Shown: piece after piece, positions 1-6,906 of the stretch | How positions within the stretch are numbered: the first letter of the stretch is position 1 | Layout: every line of letters begins with the position of its first letter | Assembly (NCBI GenBank): GCA_902803675.1 | Contig: CADCQZ010000423.1 | Span: 1 to 14,292 of the forward strand | Length of the DNA stretch: 14,292 bases | Reading direction: 5' to 3' | DNA from: an uncultured Eubacteriales bacterium | Lineage (GTDB): Bacteria > Bacillota_A > Clostridia > Christensenellales > Aristaeellaceae | Notes under the pieces: model-generated | Database searches by the model: none | What the model saw: only the letters and a program-made list of their open reading frames with translations | What the model was told of the DNA's origin: nothing | Position numbers and translations under genes: made by a program

Positions 1-585
1 CTGGCCGTCCTTTGATACGATCAGCCCCGCGGACTGCATATCCTCTCCTGTAAAACCGAGGCCGGAAAGATGGTCGAACAGGAGCTTCCTGTCATTCGTG
101 CTGGCCCCCAGGCCGAATTTCCTGATCGTCTGATCGTTGAGACCGCGTGAATACAAATAATTCAGCATCGGCCTTCCCCTGTCGGTCCACAGCACGCTGT
201 GATAGAACTTTGCCGCTTCCTTATTGGCGGCGTAGACACGTTCCGTCAATTGCTTCCGCTGTTCATACAGCGGATCATCCTTCTGCTCAGGCAGGTCCAT
301 GTGATACCTGTCAGCCAGGTACTCCACCGCTTCCTGAAAAGAAAGATGATCGATATTCATCACAAAGCCGATCAGATTTCCGCCGGCTTTGCATCCGAAA
401 CAGTGATATACATTAAGGGTAGGATTGACGGAAAAAGACGCGGTCTTCTCATGATGAAAAGGGCACAAACCCATATAGTTCGCGCCGTTTTTCTTTAACT
501 GGACATGCTCTGAAACGATCTGCACGATGTCAGCGCGGGAATTCAATTCTTCCAGCCACTGTCTTGGATACCGGACATAAGCCAT
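1..585 (-). CDS. dnaG: DNA primase DnaG, N-terminal part (runs off the left edge)
   Basis: Makes the RNA primers for the replication fork in partnership with the replicative helicase. The visible 195 codons read without interruption from the ATG at 583-585 to base 1. Residues 41-65 carry the CHC2 zinc-binding ribbon (CPFHH near 41-45 and CFGC at 62-65, giving C41, H44, C62, C65) in the usual context GLCPFH...YHCFGCKAGGN. The part after about residue 110 matches the start of the RNAP-like catalytic core; the TOPRIM domain with its metal-binding acidic residues and the helicase-binding C-terminus lie outside the window. The start is supported by the conserved opening (YPRQWLEELNSRADIVQIV), although the Shine-Dalgarno (GGGTGA) is weak. 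It lies 55 bp downstream of dgt, and a hairpin in that gap may limit read-through. The dgt-dnaG order is common in Clostridia, usually followed by rpoD. Confidence 0.97.
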   Translation of the reverse strand, partial: MAYVRYPRQWLEELNSRADIVQIVSEHVQLKKNGANYMGLCPFHHEKTASFSVNPTLNVYHCFGCKAGGNLIGFVMNIDHLSFQEAVEYLADRYHMDLPEQKDDPLYEQRKQLTERVYAANKEAAKFYHSVLWTDRGRPMLNYLYSRGLNDQTIRKFGLGASTNDRKLLFDHLSGLGFTGEDMQSAGLIVSKDGQ

Positions 586-616
586 TCACATCACCCGTTT
601 TCTGATTCTGCTTAAA

Positions 617-660
617 ACAGCTTTCTCCTGCAGAGAAATACTAAAATACGGGAAAGCTGT
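617..660 (-). promoter_or_regulatory. Two mutually exclusive hairpins at the dgt/dnaG junction (possible terminator or processing site)
   Basis: On the minus strand a perfect 9-bp stem pairs 652-660 (ACAGCTTTC) with 617-625 (GAAAGCTGT), has a 26-nt loop containing the dgt stop codon, and is followed by TTTTAAG. A second, compact stem, TTTCTC (633-638) with GAGAAA (622-627) around a 5-nt loop, uses part of the same downstream arm, so the two cannot form together. The T-run is short, so this may be a leaky terminator, an RNase site or chance. In E. coli a terminator upstream of dnaG keeps primase levels low; a similar role here is inference. Confidence 0.35.
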
Positions 661-1645
661 CCGGCATGAACGCTTCGCGGTAAGTGCGCAGCGCATAACG
701 GTCTGTCATGCACGCGATATAATCGGCCACGCCGCGCTCGGTGCCTTCTTTATAAGCGGTCTGGATATGCTCATTGGGCATGCGTTCCGGATGCTCGCAA
801 AAATAGGCAAACAGGGAATTGATCAGGTGACCGCATTTTCTTTCCTCGTCATCGCGCCAGGAATCCATATAAACATTTTTAAAGAGGAAAGCACGCAGCT
901 CATCCGTGGCTTCCTGTACCGTTTCGCTCATCAGGATGCGGTCCCTGCCGGCGCTTTGCTCGACGATATCCGCGATCATCGTATTGATCCTTTCGCCGTG
1001 AGTCCTGCCGAGGATACGGACACAGTTCTCGGGCAGCTCGAACGGTTTGAGGACGCCCGCCCTGATGGCGTCGTCGATATCATGATTGATGTACGCGATG
1101 CGGTCCGCCCTGGCGACGCACTGGCCCTCAAGAGTCATCGGCTGCTTTTCCCCGGAGTGGTTCAGGATCCCGTCTCTGACTTCCCAGGTCAGGTTGAGGC
1201 CTTCCCCATCGTTTTCAAGGTGTTCGACGATACGCAGGCTCTGCTCATTATGCCTGAACCCGCCTTCCATCAGTTTGTTGAGGGATCTTTCACCGGTGTG
1301 GCCGAAGGGGGTGTGACCCAGATCATGCCCGAGCCCGATCGCTTCGGTCAGATCTTCGTTGAGACGCAGGCAGCGGGCTATGGTCCTGGCTACCTGTGTC
1401 ACCTCCAGGGTATGGGTGAGTCTGGTCCTGTAATGATCTCCCTCGGGCGAAATGAATACCTGGGTCTTGAACTTCAGCCGACGAAAAGACTTGCAGTGAA
1501 GGATCCGGTCCCTGTCCCTCTGATAGCAGGTCCGCATGGGACAGTCCGGAATAGGCCTTTCACGCCCTTTGCTGTCGACGCTTTTTGCCGCGGACGGCGA
1601 CAGCAGGATCTCCTCAAAATGTTCCTGTGTCTCCCGGGGATTCAT
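641..1645 (-). CDS. dgt: dGTPase-like HD-domain dNTP triphosphohydrolase
   Basis: Deoxyguanosinetriphosphate triphosphohydrolase-like protein of the HD superfamily, which removes triphosphate from dNTPs and so affects nucleotide pools in the cytosol. The 334-residue length fits the shorter dGTPase-like type found next to dnaG in Clostridia. Metal-binding residues are visible: H78 in RTRLTHTLEV, the H107-D108 pair in GLGHDLGHTPFGH, and D181 in ARADRIAYINHDIDDA. The ATG at 1643-1645 overlaps the trmD stop by four bases (ATGA), indicating translational coupling; GGGAG lies about 10 nt upstream of it. dnaG follows after 55 bp. Substrate preference within dNTPs cannot be read from the sequence. 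Confidence 0.93.
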   Translation of the reverse strand: MNPRETQEHFEEILLSPSAAKSVDSKGRERPIPDCPMRTCYQRDRDRILHCKSFRRLKFKTQVFISPEGDHYRTRLTHTLEVTQVARTIARCLRLNEDLTEAIGLGHDLGHTPFGHTGERSLNKLMEGGFRHNEQSLRIVEHLENDGEGLNLTWEVRDGILNHSGEKQPMTLEGQCVARADRIAYINHDIDDAIRAGVLKPFELPENCVRILGRTHGERINTMIADIVEQSAGRDRILMSETVQEATDELRAFLFKNVYMDSWRDDEERKCGHLINSLFAYFCEHPERMPNEHIQTAYKEGTERGVADYIACMTDRYALRTYREAFMPDSFPVF

Positions 1646-2361
1646 GCTTTTTCATCTCCCTTTGCTCCCAGAGCGCCGCCCAAAAGATCAGGCCTTCTCT
1701 GCTGAGTGATCGAACGGGACTGCTGTGTGCGCCATTTGAGTATTTCAGCGTGATTGCCGTTCAACAGCACTTCGGGGACCGCCATCCCTTCAAATATACG
1801 CGGGCGCGTATATTGAGGATACTCCAGATTATTGTCGGAAAAGCTCTCATCCAGTACGCTTTCGAAACTGCCGAGCGTACCGGGGATCAGTCTTGAAACG
1901 CTGTCGATCACGACCATCGCCGCCACCTCTCCACCGGTGAGCACATAATCACCGATGGACAGTTCCATGTCCACATACTTGTCGATGATCCTTTGATCGA
2001 TGCCCTCATAATGGCCGCATAACAGGATAACATGATCCAGCGCGGAAATTCTGCGGGCGATCTCCTGACGGAAAACCGCTCCTTTGGGGCTCATGTAGAT
2101 CACAGGCGTGCTTTCGCCGTTTTCACCGATCGAGGCTTTGACGGCTTTGATCGCCGACGCGATAGGCTGAGCCATCATGAGCATGCCCGCGCCGCCGCCA
2201 TATGGATAGTCGTCCGTATTGCGGTGTTTGTTCAACGAATAATCGCGGATGTTGATAAGATCGACCGAGATGCACCCGCTCTCCATCGCTCTTCCGATGA
2301 TACTGCAGGAAAGAAAGCTCTCAAACATCTCAGGAAAGATCGTCAGGATATGAAACTTCAT
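1642..2361 (-). CDS. trmD: tRNA (guanine37-N1)-methyltransferase TrmD
   Basis: Methylates G37 next to the anticodon, using S-adenosylmethionine, in tRNAs with G36, preventing +1 frameshifts. It is a 239-residue SPOUT-fold enzyme of typical length. Visible signatures are the N-terminal MKFHILTIFPEMF, YGGGAGM (54-60), the knot segments CGHYEGIDQR (115-124) and SIGDYVLTGGEVA (135-147), the conserved R157 in SRLIPG, and a C-terminal YPQYTRP plus GNHAEILKWR. Aligning from that Arg, the residue matching the proposed E. coli general base Asp169 is Glu172 (in LDESF), a conservative change. The start has a good Shine-Dalgarno (CGGAGG, 5 nt spacing). The gene begins 19 bp after rimM, its usual partner, and overlaps dgt by 4 bp. 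rplS, which often follows trmD, is absent here. Confidence 0.97.
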   Translation of the reverse strand: MKFHILTIFPEMFESFLSCSIIGRAMESGCISVDLINIRDYSLNKHRNTDDYPYGGGAGMLMMAQPIASAIKAVKASIGENGESTPVIYMSPKGAVFRQEIARRISALDHVILLCGHYEGIDQRIIDKYVDMELSIGDYVLTGGEVAAMVVIDSVSRLIPGTLGSFESVLDESFSDNNLEYPQYTRPRIFEGMAVPEVLLNGNHAEILKWRTQQSRSITQQRRPDLLGGALGAKGDEKA

Positions 2362-2380
2362 ATCGGCCTCCGGTCAAGCG

Positions 2381-2899
2381 TCACTGCTCGACAAAACACT
2401 CAAGAAAGTATTTTTTGACCGTTCTGATGGTTTTTCTTTCCACGTCGATCTCGGGAAAGATCCTTATCAGCGCCGGGATCATTCCCGCACCGGACGGCGT
2501 TTTGACCTCATAAACATCGTGGACAGGCAGTTTTCTGATGCCGGTGACCGTACCGAGGATCGACTGATCTTCTTCCGCGATCAGGGTGCAGCCTATGATA
2601 TCTTCCCGGAAATTGGTGTTCGGATCGAGTTTGATATCTCCCCTGAACGCCCTGAGCTTCGCGCCCCGCAGTGATTCGGCCTTGTCCCTGTCCGTTATCT
2701 CATCGAACATGATGTACAGGAAACCGTCCCTGTCCCTGATCGAGCGCACGTGAAGACAGCTTTCCCTGCCGTGAAGCTCTAAGAACAATTCACGGATCGA
2801 GCCGATACCGTCGGACGCATCAAGATCCGACACGGCTTTGACTTCCCCCTCCACTCCCTGCGGCCTGAGGATCTCGCCGAATAACACTTTGCTTTCCAT
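2381..2899 (-). CDS. rimM: 16S rRNA processing / 30S maturation factor RimM
   Basis: Assembly factor for the head of the 30S subunit; in characterised bacteria it binds ribosomal protein S19. The 172 residues fit the family. The N-terminal RimM beta-barrel carries the hallmark GEILRPQGVEGEVKA (8-22), and a C-terminal PRC-barrel runs from about 100 to 170 with the typical VHDVYEVKTPSGAGMIPA and PEIDVERKTI. The start is supported by GGGAG six bases upstream of the ATG. It sits between khpA (62 bp upstream, with a hairpin between them) and trmD (19 bp downstream), the conserved rpsP-khpA-rimM-trmD order. An extra ylqD gene, present between khpA and rimM in Bacillus, is missing here. Confidence 0.96.
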   Translation of the reverse strand: MESKVLFGEILRPQGVEGEVKAVSDLDASDGIGSIRELFLELHGRESCLHVRSIRDRDGFLYIMFDEITDRDKAESLRGAKLRAFRGDIKLDPNTNFREDIIGCTLIAEEDQSILGTVTGIRKLPVHDVYEVKTPSGAGMIPALIRIFPEIDVERKTIRTVKKYFLECFVEQ

Positions 2900-2923
2900 C
2901 GCACGCTCCCGAACTGTTATAAA

Positions 2924-2952
2924 ATGAGCGGTGATCTACCGCCACCGCTCAT
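2924..2952 (-). terminator. Hairpin between khpA and rimM, possible weak or attenuating terminator
   Basis: A perfect 10-bp inverted repeat, ATGAGCGGTG (2943-2952 read on the minus strand) pairing with CACCGCTCAT (2924-2933), closes a 9-nt loop. In the direction of transcription it is followed by TTTATAACAG, giving only a short T-run. It starts 9 nt after the khpA stop codon and ends 24 nt before the rimM start. It could be a partial terminator, or a 3'-end stabiliser for the rpsP-khpA part of the message that lets the ribosomal protein be made in excess of RimM and TrmD. The pairing is read directly; the function is inference. Confidence 0.5.
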
Positions 2953-2961
2953 CCATTGACC

Positions 2962-3189
2962 TTACTCGATCTCTACGAAAACTGGTTTTGATCCTCTTGA
3001 CGTCGCAGCCTTCACGACGGTACGGATCGCCTTCGCGATCCTTCCCTGTTTGCCGATGACTTTGCCCATATCGTCCGGCGCAACGTTGAGTTCCAATATG
3101 ATCGCTTCTGCGCCTTCTGTTTCGGTAACGACGACCGCTTCAGGGTGATCCACAAGAGATTTTGCCAAAAACAGCAACAGTTCCTGCAT
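2962..3189 (-). CDS. khpA: KH-domain RNA-binding protein KhpA
   Basis: Small KH-domain protein (YlqC family). In streptococci it pairs with KhpB (EloR/Jag) and influences cell division and elongation through RNA binding. The 75 residues form a single KH domain; the RNA-binding GxxG loop is G46-K47-Q48-G49 in KVIGKQGRIAKAIRTVVKA. The ATG has a strong Shine-Dalgarno (AGAGGGGG, about 6 nt spacing). It lies 20 bp downstream of rpsP, the standard location, and shares its transcript. The partner KhpB is not in the window. Confidence 0.94.
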   Translation of the reverse strand: MQELLLFLAKSLVDHPEAVVVTETEGAEAIILELNVAPDDMGKVIGKQGRIAKAIRTVVKAATSRGSKPVFVEIE

Positions 3190-3209
3190 AAAAATCCCCC
3201 TCTGGTCCG

Positions 3210-3455
3210 TTAACCCTCGACAGCGCCAGATTTCTTCAAGAGTACGCGGACGGTATCGGTGGGCTGAGCGCCGTTCTTGATCCAGGCAGCAGCTTTTTCG
3301 TTGTCGATCTTGATCTCGGCGGGCTGCTTCATGGGATCATAGTAGCCGATCTCCTCGATAAAGCGGCCGTCACGGGGGCTGTTCACATCAGCGACGACGA
3401 TACGATAGAAAGGTTTCTTCTTCATGCCCATTCTCTTCAAACGAATCTTGACCAT
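3210..3455 (-). CDS. rpsP: 30S ribosomal protein S16
   Basis: Structural protein of the 30S subunit that helps fold the 5' domain of 16S rRNA. Its 81 residues match the family length, and it opens with the diagnostic [23 protein letters not shown], followed by [16 protein letters not shown] and, near the C-terminus, [13 protein letters not shown]. The start has CGGAGG about 7 nt upstream. It lies 61 bp downstream of ffh with an AT-rich, hairpin-containing leader and 20 bp upstream of khpA, the conserved ffh-rpsP-khpA arrangement. Confidence 0.98.
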   Translation of the reverse strand: MVKIRLKRMGMKKKPFYRIVVADVNSPRDGRFIEEIGYYDPMKQPAEIKIDNEKAAAWIKNGAQPTDTVRVLLKKSGAVEG

Positions 3456-3488
3456 TTTTCTGCCTCCGAAAATAATAATTTTATTTGG

Positions 3489-3507
3489 AAATCATTTTGA
3501 ATGATTT
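3489..3507 (-). promoter_or_regulatory. Hairpin in the AT-rich ffh/rpsP gap
   Basis: On the minus strand AAATCAT and ATGATTT form a perfect 7-bp stem around a 5-nt loop, starting 9 nt after the ffh stop. Downstream, up to the rpsP Shine-Dalgarno, the leader is almost pure A/T and includes TAAAAT, a -10-like hexamer without a convincing -35. It may be a weak terminator, an mRNA processing point or part of an rpsP leader. The stem is AT-rich, so confidence in function is low. Confidence 0.3.
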
Positions 3508-3516
3508 GCCTGCGAG

Positions 3517-4848
3517 TCAATTAAGCTTGAAATTCTTCATCTGACGCATCATGTTCCGTTTATTCCCGGTCATCTGCTTCATCATTTTTTTCATCTCGTC
3601 GAACTGACGCATCAGCTTGTTGACATCCTGTACCGTCACACCGGCGCCCTGGGCGATCCTTTTCCTGCGGGACGCGTTGAGGATATCGGGATGCCTTCTT
3701 TCCTTCGGCGTCATGCTTTGAATGATCGCTTCAGGTTTTTTCAGCGCGTTTTCGTCGATCTCGACATTCTTCAGGCTCGATCCGATACCGGGCAGCATGC
3801 CGAGGATGTTCTTCAGGGGACCCATCTTTTTCATTTGATGGAGCTGATCGAGGAAATCCTCCAAATTCATGTCCGCGGGGCTCTTCTTGCTCAGATCGGT
3901 CTTGACATCGCCCGCAGCCGCTGCTTCCGTCGCCTTATCGATCAGGGTCAGGATATCGCCCATGCCGAGGATCCTGGAAGCCATCCGATCCGGATAAAAA
4001 GGCTCGAGGTCCTGCAGTTTTTCGCCCGTGCCGGCGAATTTGATCGGTTTGCCGGTGGTCGCGCGTACGGAGAGCGCTGCGCCGCCGCGGGTATCGCTGT
4101 CGAGCTTGGTCAGTATGACGCCGTCGATGGAGAGCTGTTCATTGAAAGTCTTAGCGACCGTTACCGCGTCCTGACCGGTCATGGAATCGATCACCAGCAG
4201 GATCTCCTGGGGTTTCACGGCGGCTTTCATGCGGGTGAGCTCATCCATGAGAGCGTCGTCGATATGCAGCCGTCCGGCGGTATCCACGATCAGGACGTCA
4301 CGGCCGTAATACCTTGCATATTCGATCGCTTCCTTCGCGGTGATGACAGGATCCTGGGTGCCTTTCTCAAACACCGGCACGCCGGCCTGCTCACCTACGA
4401 TCTGAAGCTGTTTGATGGCGGCGGGACGATAGATATCGCACGCGGCGAGCATCGGTTTCTTGCCCTGTTTGGTCAGGTATACAGCCAGTTTCGCGGCCAT
4501 GGTCGTCTTACCGGCGCCCTGAAGACCGCACAGCAGATAGACTGTCGGCACCTGAGGTGACCAGGTCAGTTTCGCGACCTGGGAGCCCATCAGCGCGATC
4601 AGTTCCTCATTGACGATCTTGATGACCTGCTGGCCGGCGTTCAGGTTGGCCAGGATCTCGGCACCGACACAGCGCTCCGTCGTTTTCTTGATGAAATCCT
4701 TTACGACAAGATAGTTGACGTCCGCTTCAAGAAGCGCCATGCGCACTTCCCGCATCGCGTCCTTGATATTCTGCTCATTGAGTTTTCCCTTCCCCGTCAG
4801 CTTCTTGAACGCGTTCTGAAGCTTTGATGAAAGGTTCTCAAACGCCAT
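3517..4848 (-). CDS. ffh: Signal recognition particle GTPase Ffh (SRP54)
   Basis: Protein subunit of the bacterial SRP. It binds signal sequences of nascent membrane and secreted proteins and 4.5S/6S RNA, and docks with FtsY in a GTP-dependent way. The 443 residues contain the N helical bundle (1 to about 95), the G domain (about 96-295) with P-loop GLQGAGKT (108-115), DIYRPAAIKQL (138-148), DTAGR (189-193) and TKLD (247-250), and the methionine-rich M domain, with SRP-RNA-binding region RRHPDILNASRRKRIAQGAG near 387-406 and a very Met-rich tail. The ATG has AGGAGA six bases upstream. It overlaps the end of ylxM by 11 bp, which suggests translational coupling. The SRP RNA gene is not in the window. 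Confidence 0.99.
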   Translation of the reverse strand: MAFENLSSKLQNAFKKLTGKGKLNEQNIKDAMREVRMALLEADVNYLVVKDFIKKTTERCVGAEILANLNAGQQVIKIVNEELIALMGSQVAKLTWSPQVPTVYLLCGLQGAGKTTMAAKLAVYLTKQGKKPMLAACDIYRPAAIKQLQIVGEQAGVPVFEKGTQDPVITAKEAIEYARYYGRDVLIVDTAGRLHIDDALMDELTRMKAAVKPQEILLVIDSMTGQDAVTVAKTFNEQLSIDGVILTKLDSDTRGGAALSVRATTGKPIKFAGTGEKLQDLEPFYPDRMASRILGMGDILTLIDKATEAAAAGDVKTDLSKKSPADMNLEDFLDQLHQMKKMGPLKNILGMLPGIGSSLKNVEIDENALKKPEAIIQSMTPKERRHPDILNASRRKRIAQGAGVTVQDVNKLMRQFDEMKKMMKQMTGNKRNMMRQMKNFKLN

Positions 4849-5224
4849 AATCGGTCTCCTCCTTGATGAGCAATTGCCTGAGCGCTTCCAGGACGGCTGT
4901 CTTTTCGGCCTCAGCCTGCTCCGAAGCGCATTCGATCCTGTCCGCTGCCGTGATCGCTTTTCTGATGATAGACATGATCTCCTGTGAGCGGGACATCAGG
5001 CAGAGCTTTTCTTCGTACTGGTCCATGATCTTCCCGGCCTTCCGGATCGTATCGCATACGCTTTGCCTGGTGACAGCGTACCGGGACGCGATCTCCGAAA
5101 GGGACAGATCTTCATCCACATACAGCTGGGTCATTTCCCGCTGGGTCTCGGTCAGCAGCGGGCCGTAATACCCCAGATGCTGCACAAGAGCATTCTTTCT
5201 TTCGTCGGACAAAACTTCTCTCAC
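4838..5224 (-). CDS. ylxM: YlxM/p13-like helix-turn-helix protein, SRP-associated
   Basis: YlxM family (UPF0122) protein, nearly always encoded directly before ffh and reported in streptococci to interact with SRP components and RNA. An HTH resembling sigma region 4 lies at about residues 39-63 (LSLSEIASRYAVTRQSVCDTIRKA), preceded by the family hallmark YYGPLLTETQREMTQLYVDEDLS and followed by a long, probably helical tail. I chose the GTG at 5222-5224 (128 aa) because AGGTGG lies 5 nt upstream of it; an earlier in-frame GTG at 5231-5233 (131 aa) falls inside that Shine-Dalgarno. There is no ATG in the conserved N-terminal region. It is first in the operon behind a consensus promoter. Confidence 0.9.
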   Translation of the reverse strand: MREVLSDERKNALVQHLGYYGPLLTETQREMTQLYVDEDLSLSEIASRYAVTRQSVCDTIRKAGKIMDQYEEKLCLMSRSQEIMSIIRKAITAADRIECASEQAEAEKTAVLEALRQLLIKEETDYGV

Positions 5225-5229
5225 CGCTG

Positions 5230-5235
5230 CCACCT
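5230..5235 (-). promoter_or_regulatory. Ribosome binding site that decides the ylxM start
   Basis: AGGTGG on the minus strand, 5 nt before the GTG at 5222-5224. The upstream in-frame GTG at 5231-5233 lies within this motif and has no Shine-Dalgarno of its own, so the shorter reading is favoured. Confidence 0.65.
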
Positions 5236-5261
5236 GTCAAGCAAAAATGCTTTACGGTGGT

Positions 5262-5289
5262 ATTATACACGGGAGACGGAAGTTGTCAA
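5262..5289 (-). promoter_or_regulatory. Consensus SigA-type promoter for ylxM-ffh-rpsP and onwards
   Basis: On the minus strand TTGACA (5284-5289) and TATAAT (5262-5267) are both perfect, with a 16-bp spacer. The expected transcription start near 5255 gives a leader of about 30 nt, including a small AAGCA/TGCTT hairpin at 5239-5252, before the ylxM Shine-Dalgarno. It lies in the 66-bp gap after the mltG stop codon, so the ylxM block can be transcribed independently of pgsA-ylbF-mltG. No terminator is visible after mltG, so read-through from upstream is also possible. Confidence 0.85.
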
Positions 5290-5299
5290 GAGATAAATA

Positions 5300-6487
5300 T
5301 CATTCAAGGCCTCTCTCCCGGTCGAAAGCCTGCCAGAGCGGCGCGTAGATCTGGACCGCCGCTTCATGCTCCGCCAGTGTCCTGCTGAAATGCAGTTCTC
5401 CCGTCGACGGATCTTTTGAGCAGAAATACAGATACTGATCCTGGATGAATGCCTGATCGGGATAGAGCGCGGCGCGGATCGCGTCCACCGAGGGCGAACA
5501 GATCGGCCCGGGAGTAAGTCCCCTGACGATATACGTGTTGTACGGCGATGAAGTCCTCAGATCCTCGCTGCTCAGGCTCATTTTTTTGCTGCCGGTCACG
5601 TATTTTACCGTGGCGTCACTGCCCAGGGGCATATTTGCTCTCATCCGATTGTGAAAAACAGCGGACACCTTCGCGAAATCAGGTGTTTTAGCTTCTTTTT
5701 CGATGATAGATGCGAGCGAAAGGACCTGATCCATCGTCAGGCCGAGCTCATCGGCCCGGTCGTGGAATTCCTGAGTGTAGACAGCCTCGGTCTGCGACAG
5801 CAGCTTCTTGATGATATCCGCGGGAGTCGCCGTGACATAGACCTCATACGTATCCGGCATGAGGTAGCCTTCGAGATTATAAACGCGGCCGGAGCTCTTC
5901 ATGTCGAGAACATCCTTGATGTAATAAAAAGCTGCGAATTCACTGCCCTCTTTGCAAAGGGCCAGGAACTCTTTCGGATCCTCCAGCGCGTGCTCCCTGA
6001 CGAGATAATCGGCTATATCGGTGACGGTCCATCCGGGGATCACGGTGATATTCCTTACGATCGGCCGGCCGTCACCGCTCGCCAGCTGATCCGCGATCTC
6101 GGCTACGTTCATATCTTTCCTCAGGCGGTACTCACCGCTCTGGATCTTCTGGCTGTATCCGAGAAAATCGGCGTAGTACTTAAATACGGTGGACGAAGCG
6201 ATGAGCCCGGCGGATTCCAGATCCTTTGATACCCGGCTGAGAGAAGAGCCCTGAACAACATTGAAAGCGATCTCAGTGCTGTCTGAGGCGTCGACGGGAG
6301 CGAAATAATGACGATAAAGATAATTGTATCCGCTCATCATGATCCCGCCCGCGAGCAGCAAAGAACACAGGAGGATCAGCACGGGACGAATGATATTCCA
6401 GATCCCGCTGTACAGATAAAAGCCGTACTCCCGTTCCTCCTCGACTTCTTCTCTCGTATAGTCTCTGTATTTGGAAGGCTTCTTCAT
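5300..6487 (-). CDS. mltG: Endolytic murein transglycosylase MltG (YceG-like)
   Basis: Membrane-anchored lytic transglycosylase that cuts nascent peptidoglycan strands near the sites of synthesis. The 395 residues comprise a charged cytoplasmic tail (1-29), one membrane segment (about 33-57), a LysM-like region (about 74-145) and the YceG catalytic domain. The catalytic glutamate is E263 in LASIIEKEA; other family signatures are LEGYLMPDTYEV (205-216), FHNRM (278-282), DATVKYV (291-297) and SPYNTYIVRGLTPGPICSPS in the C-terminal half. It lies 19 bp downstream of ylbF and probably shares the pgsA transcript. The start precedes a basic/acidic tail typical of Firmicutes MltG, with AAAGG about 11 nt upstream. 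Confidence 0.96.
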   Translation of the reverse strand: MKKPSKYRDYTREEVEEEREYGFYLYSGIWNIIRPVLILLCSLLLAGGIMMSGYNYLYRHYFAPVDASDSTEIAFNVVQGSSLSRVSKDLESAGLIASSTVFKYYADFLGYSQKIQSGEYRLRKDMNVAEIADQLASGDGRPIVRNITVIPGWTVTDIADYLVREHALEDPKEFLALCKEGSEFAAFYYIKDVLDMKSSGRVYNLEGYLMPDTYEVYVTATPADIIKKLLSQTEAVYTQEFHDRADELGLTMDQVLSLASIIEKEAKTPDFAKVSAVFHNRMRANMPLGSDATVKYVTGSKKMSLSSEDLRTSSPYNTYIVRGLTPGPICSPSVDAIRAALYPDQAFIQDQYLYFCSKDPSTGELHFSRTLAEHEAAVQIYAPLWQAFDRERGLE

Positions 6488-6506
6488 CGGTCAAGGCCTT
6501 TCACCG

Positions 6507-6851
6507 TCACATCGGGAGATTCTCATCGAGCTCGGCGGCAGTTCCGATGATCTGCAGGATATCCGCCGTGAGCTTCTGCATCCTCATCTGGGAAAGGATA
6601 TACGAAGATGTCCTTTCGTCCGCGAACAAAAGGCTGCTGAGCTGATTGAACCGCTGCACTTCGTCATTATCCGGGTTCTGCCCCGAAGCAACTTTCAGCT
6701 GGATGTTCATCTGCATTTTCCCATACTCTTTCAGCAGCGCCATGATCGCGGCGTCATCCTTCAGCGCCTCTTTCTGCCTGTGATACTCTGTATACTCCGC
6801 GCTGGATCTGATATCTTCCGCCAACTGCTTCGCTCTTTCAACAGGATCCAT
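6507..6851 (-). CDS. YlbF family protein
   Basis: YlbF/YmcA-type small helical protein. In Bacillus subtilis YlbF, YmcA and YaaT form the Y-complex that steers RNase Y cleavage of polycistronic mRNAs and influences competence, sporulation and biofilms. The 114 residues are predicted mostly helical: an N-terminal DPVERAKQLAEDIRSSAEYTEYHRQKEALKDD, a central helix ending in the typical GQNPDNDEVQRFNQLSSLL, and a C-terminal helix. The ATG at 6849-6851 is chosen because GGAGGG lies 6 nt upstream and homology begins there; the frame is open further upstream (to 6938) but that would overlap pgsA and add an atypical basic extension. Which paralogue (YlbF, YmcA, YheA) it matches best cannot be settled by eye. 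Confidence 0.85.
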   Translation of the reverse strand: MDPVERAKQLAEDIRSSAEYTEYHRQKEALKDDAAIMALLKEYGKMQMNIQLKVASGQNPDNDEVQRFNQLSSLLFADERTSSYILSQMRMQKLTADILQIIGTAAELDENLPM

Positions 6852-6856
6852 ATCTG

Positions 6857-6862
6857 CCCTCC
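6857..6862 (-). promoter_or_regulatory. Ribosome binding site that decides the ylbF start
   Basis: GGAGGG on the minus strand, 5 nt before the ATG at 6849-6851. The alternative upstream ATG near 6938 lies inside pgsA and lacks a comparable site. Confidence 0.75.
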
Positions 6863-6906
6863 AAATCTCATTTACGGATATATAACGTTCGACCCGTTCT
6901 TTTCGT

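Noticed and set aside
767..1705. 312-codon open frame on the plus strand
   Set aside because: It is antisense to dgt, has no family resemblance, and is explained by codon bias of the real gene opposite it.
3691..4560. 289-codon open frame on the plus strand
   Set aside because: Antisense shadow of ffh, whose motifs are unmistakable on the minus strand.
6863..6906. Promoter before ylbF (TATATA near 6880)
   Set aside because: No -35 hexamer at a suitable distance; the short gap fits co-transcription with pgsA.
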